Source: Alphaproteobacteria bacterium | GTDB lineage: Bacteria > Pseudomonadota > Alphaproteobacteria > JANQMY01 | Direction: 5' to 3' | NCBI GenBank assembly: GCA_028289425.1 | Contig: JANQPL010000018.1 | Location: 186,001-250,000, forward strand | DNA length: 64,000 bases | Shown here: positions 60,920 to 64,000 of the stretch, piece after piece | Position numbering within the stretch: position 1 is the stretch's first letter | Layout of the letters: each line of letters starts with the position of its first letter | Notes under the pieces: generated by a model | Databases searched by the model: none | Told to the model about the DNA's origin: nothing | What the model saw: only the letters and a program-made list of their open reading frames with translations | Program-made: the position numbers and the translations under genes

Positions 60920-61731
60920 GCCGGCAACTCTATGACCATGCCGTCATACGCAGGCTCCACGCCCACCGGCAAGGTCGACCGTAGTGTCTGGTAGTCCAAG
61001 TCCACATGCATATTCGTCAGTATACTGTGTTTTGGTTTGGCGCGGGTAATCCAATGAAGCGCCATATCCACATTGGCATGGGTGGGATGGCGGGTATAGC
61101 GCAACGCATCCACAATCCAACAATCCAAATTCTGAAGGCGTTCGAAACCTTCATCGGAAATCCCCACCACATCGCTGGAATAGGCAAGCCCGCCGATGCG
61201 AAATCCCAGGGAGGGGATCTTGCCGTGATCTTGCCAAAAGGGAATGGCTTCGATGGTGCCCCCTGCCCCGTCAATCACAACCGGATCTAACGTGTCGGAA
61301 ATCAAGTGGTCGTTGAGGATGGGGGGATAATCGCTGCCCGGTGGCGTTTTGAAACAATAGCCAAAGCGATCCATGAGGACTTCGTGGGTGCGCGTGTCGG
61401 CATAGACGTCCACACGACGCCACATATTCATGGCCACCATACGCAGATCGTCGATCCCGTGCATCTGGTCCGCATGTTCATGGGTAAACAGCACGGCATC
61501 GATTTTGGACACGTTGGCGTCGAGCAACTGTTCGCGAATGTCGGGTGAGGTATCGATGAGCACGGTCGTCGGCTCATCCCCCTGATCGAACCGCTCGACC
61601 AGCAAGGAACAGCGCCGGCGCCGGTTTTTGGGTTCGGCAGGATCACAGGCGCCCCAATGGCCGCCAATACGCGGCACCCCGCCGGACGACCCGCAGCCTA
61701 ATATCGTAAAGCGAAGGAAAGGCCGCTCCAT
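60916..61731 (-). CDS. MBL-fold metallo-hydrolase, PhnP-like
   Basis: A 271-residue metallo-beta-lactamase-fold protein. The metal motif is THEHADQMHG at 83-92, where the residue after Asp88 is Gln rather than the usual His. ILGCGSSGGVPRIGG at the N-terminus and ILTNMHVDLDY near the end fit the PhnP group of phosphodiesterases. It is next to tatD in many alphaproteobacteria. Its ATG overlaps the tatD stop by one base (TGATG), showing coupling. Confidence 0.9.
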   Translation of the reverse strand: MERPFLRFTILGCGSSGGVPRIGGHWGACDPAEPKNRRRRCSLLVERFDQGDEPTTVLIDTSPDIREQLLDANVSKIDAVLFTHEHADQMHGIDDLRMVAMNMWRRVDVYADTRTHEVLMDRFGYCFKTPPGSDYPPILNDHLISDTLDPVVIDGAGGTIEAIPFWQDHGKIPSLGFRIGGLAYSSDVVGISDEGFERLQNLDCWIVDALRYTRHPTHANVDMALHWITRAKPKHSILTNMHVDLDYQTLRSTLPVGVEPAYDGMVIELPA

Positions 61732-62519
61732 CAGGCAGCGTCCCGGGGCGCGGCCTTGCTGAACAAGGAAAAGAAGTTCTCGGTGGTGCGGGCCGCCATG
61801 TGCTCCGGTGACACGCCGCGCACTTCAGCCAACCGGTTGAGCGTATGCACCACGAAGGATGGTTCGTTGCGTTTGCCGCGATGAGGCATGGGTGCCAAGA
61901 AAGGCGCATCGGTCTCCACCAATAACCGATCTTCGGGGACCGTTGCCGCGATGTCCCGCAGGTCTTGCGCGTTCTTGAACGTCAAAATGCCCGAGAACGA
62001 AATATAGAGACCAAGCTCGATCGCCGTCTTCGCGAGGGCCGCACTGCTGCTGAAACAATGAAGTACGCCGGAAAACGAGGCCTTGGCCATGTTGGTCGAC
62101 AAGATGGCCGCCATGTCGTCATCCGAGTCGCGTGTATGGACAATCAGCGGAAGCCCGGTTTCCTGAGCAGCTTCCACATGGGTTTGAAAGCAGGCCTTCT
62201 GCATGTCACGGGGGCTGTTGTCGTAATAATAATCAAGACCGGTTTCACCGATGCCGACTACCTTCGGATGGGCAGCCCTGCTTTTGAGATCGGTGACCGT
62301 TGTGTCGGGCTCCTGGGCTGCCTCGTGCGGGTGGACGCCCACCGAACAGAAAACGTTGTCGAACCGGTTGGCCACGCCGAAGACTTTGTCGAAACCGGCA
62401 AGGGTTGTTGAAATTGTTAACATATGGGAGACGCGCGCGGACCGAGCACGCACGACCACGTCCGTTAGGTCATCGTCGAACTTGTCGAAGTCTAGGTGGC
62501 AATGGCTGTCAACAATCAT
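61731..62519 (-). CDS. tatD: TatD-family deoxyribonuclease
   Basis: A 262-residue metal-dependent hydrolase of the TatD family (3'-5' nuclease role in DNA repair or RNA decay). Metal motif MIVDSHCHLDF opens the protein; IGETGLDYYYD, LPLIVHTRDSDDD, VLHCFS and VETDAPFLAP follow in family order. Length is normal. It lies 25 bp after holB. In most alphaproteobacteria metG stands between these two genes; it is missing here. Confidence 0.95.
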   Translation of the reverse strand: MIVDSHCHLDFDKFDDDLTDVVVRARSARVSHMLTISTTLAGFDKVFGVANRFDNVFCSVGVHPHEAAQEPDTTVTDLKSRAAHPKVVGIGETGLDYYYDNSPRDMQKACFQTHVEAAQETGLPLIVHTRDSDDDMAAILSTNMAKASFSGVLHCFSSSAALAKTAIELGLYISFSGILTFKNAQDLRDIAATVPEDRLLVETDAPFLAPMPHRGKRNEPSFVVHTLNRLAEVRGVSPEHMAARTTENFFSLFSKAAPRDAA

Positions 62520-62544
62520 TCAGCACACATACAAACTTTAAGCC

Positions 62545-63636
62545 CTAAAATGCCAGCGGCCGCGCGGCGCCTGCGCTCACACTCCCCAACTGATTAAATG
62601 CGGAGAGAATCACCTGGCGCTTGTCGAGCGACACCGCGTCGGCCCGGGCAAACAGGCGGCGAAGGTTCTCCCACACCAACAGCCAATCATCAAGGCTGCC
62701 GGTTCCGGCCACGTGGGCATAGGCTGTTTTCTCGGGACCGGTAGAAAACGTTGCACCGCCCCCGGTTGCCGCACCCTTAATGAGGCGCTCGAGCAGGCCG
62801 ATCAGAAGTGCGCTCATCAATTGATAGCTTTGCTCGGCCGCCGGCCGGCTCAGCCGATCCCCCAGATCCATGACCCGCAGCGTATCCACCTGCGGCAGTC
62901 CGGCCACCATTTCCGTGAGCTCTTGGTAAAGCGGCAGGCCGTCTTCGGCCGCCAGCTGGTAGGCATAGCCGATGCTTCCTTCCGCAAGCGAGGCGATCGT
63001 CTGTTGGCCGTCGGCGCCCAGATCCGGAAAAGCATCGGCCAGCGCTTGGGCAATCACCTCAGGTGCAAGGCGGCCAAGCTTCAGCATCCGGCAGCGCGAG
63101 CGGATGGTCGCCAATGTGCGGCCCGCATTGTGGCATACCATCAGGAAGACGGACCGTTCGGGCGGCTCTTCGAGAATCTTCAAGAGCGCGTTAGCCGCAT
63201 TTCCATTGAACTCGTCGACACAGTCGACGATGCAGACGCGCCAGCCGCCCTCTCCTGCATGGGAACCGAAGAAGCTGTTGGTCCGGCGCACCTCGTCGAC
63301 GGTTATGTCCCGTTTCAACCGGCTGGCCTTGTCGTCCCAGGGCCGGCGCAGGAGCAACAAGTCCGTATGACCCAAGGCCTCAATGCGGCGGGCAACCGGA
63401 TGGTCCGGCCCCACGGTGCCCAGGGTCGTCTGCCCGGCCAGCAGCGTTCGGGCGATTTGATAGGCGAACGTCGCCTTTCCGATTCCCTTGGGGCCGGTGA
63501 TGAGCCATGCATGCGGAAAGCGGTCTTGCGAAAGGGCCTGGTTGAGGGTTGCCACCGCGTCGTCATGGCCAAATAGCCGGTAGACTTCCCGCGGATGGGG
63601 GAAGCTGCCGAGACGGTCACTTTCGAGCGGATCCAT
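62545..63636 (-). CDS. holB: DNA polymerase III subunit delta'
   Basis: A 363-residue clamp-loader subunit. The Walker-A-like segment is ITGPKGIGKATFAYQ near residue 47-60. The sensor region and the segment NGNAANALLKILEEPPERSVFLMVCHN are diagnostic for delta'. The C-terminal domain is variable. It stands 38 bp after tmk, the usual order in alphaproteobacteria. The Cys residues of the zinc module are poorly visible. Confidence 0.92.
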   Translation of the reverse strand: MDPLESDRLGSFPHPREVYRLFGHDDAVATLNQALSQDRFPHAWLITGPKGIGKATFAYQIARTLLAGQTTLGTVGPDHPVARRIEALGHTDLLLLRRPWDDKASRLKRDITVDEVRRTNSFFGSHAGEGGWRVCIVDCVDEFNGNAANALLKILEEPPERSVFLMVCHNAGRTLATIRSRCRMLKLGRLAPEVIAQALADAFPDLGADGQQTIASLAEGSIGYAYQLAAEDGLPLYQELTEMVAGLPQVDTLRVMDLGDRLSRPAAEQSYQLMSALLIGLLERLIKGAATGGGATFSTGPEKTAYAHVAGTGSLDDWLLVWENLRRLFARADAVSLDKRQVILSAFNQLGSVSAGAARPLAF

Positions 63637-63674
63637 GAAGCGGGACTATTGTGAGCGCAGGCGCGGATTTCAAC

Positions 63675-64000
63675 CTATTTCTCGAGGAATTGGCGCTGGA
63701 CCCGGTCGCGAATAGCTTCCGCGACGGCGTCTTTTGGGGCGCTTGCATCGATCAAACAACAGCGATCCTGATTGTTTTCCGCAAGGGCGCGAAAGGCGCT
63801 CGCCAGTTTTTTGTGCCAGTCCAGGGGAAATTGCTCGAACCGGTTTTCTGCGTGGCCACGTTCCTGGGTTCGCGCAAGCGCCACCGACGGATCAATATCC
63901 ATCACGAAGGTCAGGTCCGGCATGGTCTCGCCAACCACCATTTCGGTCAGTCGATCGAGTTGCTCTTTGGGCATGCCCCGGGCGTCGCCTTGATACACAT
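63675..64000 (-). CDS. tmk: Thymidylate kinase, C-terminal part
   Basis: Only the last about 108 residues are in the window; the gene runs past its right edge. The segments MPDLTFVMDIDPSVALART and FEQFPLDWHKKLASAFRALA fit the lid and C-terminal part of thymidylate kinase, which phosphorylates dTMP to dTDP. holB follows on the same strand as expected. The ATP-binding N-terminus cannot be seen. Confidence 0.9.
   Translation of the reverse strand, partial: VYQGDARGMPKEQLDRLTEMVVGETMPDLTFVMDIDPSVALARTQERGHAENRFEQFPLDWHKKLASAFRALAENNQDRCCLIDASAPKDAVAEAIRDRVQRQFLEK

Noticed and set aside
1-64000. CRISPR arrays, tRNA or rRNA genes
   Set aside because: Read through all intergenic gaps; no regularly spaced repeats, cloverleaf-like segments or rRNA motifs were seen.

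Overview
The window is chromosomal DNA of an alphaproteobacterium (order not settled). The left end carries the arrangement dusB-ntrB-ntrC-ntrY-ntrX-trkA-trkH-dat-hfq-hflX, and the right end carries part of the tmk-holB-tatD-MBL hydrolase block; both are typical of that class. Base composition is moderately GC-rich, genes are densely packed with many 1-4 bp overlaps, and I see no rRNA, tRNA, CRISPR array, phage or intact insertion sequence.

Layout. 1-14.2 kb is core: nitrogen two-component systems NtrBC and NtrYX, the Trk potassium uptake system, a PLP aminotransferase, Hfq, the HflX GTPase, an inositol-monophosphatase-family enzyme and MazG. 14.2-28.4 kb is mixed accessory and metabolic: a GPH-type sugar/cation symporter-like MFS protein, a GFA protein, a DMT exporter, an alpha/beta hydrolase, a yeast-type cytosine deaminase, a TfdA-like dioxygenase, methylmalonyl-CoA epimerase, a TetR-controlled EmrAB-type efflux pair, two tandem paralogous secreted proteins, and an ATC-hydrolase-family/ThDP-enzyme pair. 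28.5-36.3 kb looks catabolic: a TetR gene under a 46-bp palindrome, then an amidohydrolase and a Rieske oxygenase, a two-domain VOC protein, two more amidohydrolases and an alpha/beta hydrolase lacking the nucleophilic serine. 36.9-41 kb holds an acyl-CoA dehydrogenase, a YHYH protein, a limonene-epoxide-hydrolase-like protein and a second GPH transporter. 41.0-41.95 kb is an arsR-arsI pair with a matching operator before each gene. 42-44.3 kb is a group of envelope proteins of unknown role. 44.3-54.3 kb holds a B12-binding radical SAM protein, a methyltransferase, glutathione peroxidase, an ACAD10/11-like dehydrogenase, MFS proteins, and a TetR-VOC-GPH operon behind a perfect operator palindrome. 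54.4-59.0 kb is a signalling locus: hybrid histidine kinase, a protein I read as a degenerate GGDEF-EAL fusion, and a stand-alone receiver. 59.1-64 kb runs leftward: tmk (partial), holB, tatD, MBL hydrolase, GNAT, HCCA isomerase-like DsbA-fold protein and an ArsR regulator.

Most noteworthy: a 28-bp perfect hairpin flanked by 21-bp direct repeats at 16.3-16.46 kb; a REP-like GGGTCTGACCC palindrome where the Rieske and VOC genes converge; the TetR/Rieske cluster with its long operator; the arsR-arsI duplicated operator; the kinase/pseudo-GGDEF-EAL/receiver locus; and the alpha/beta hydrolase with Ala at the nucleophile position. None of these can be called a new system from sequence alone, but the hairpin element and the signalling locus are the best candidates.
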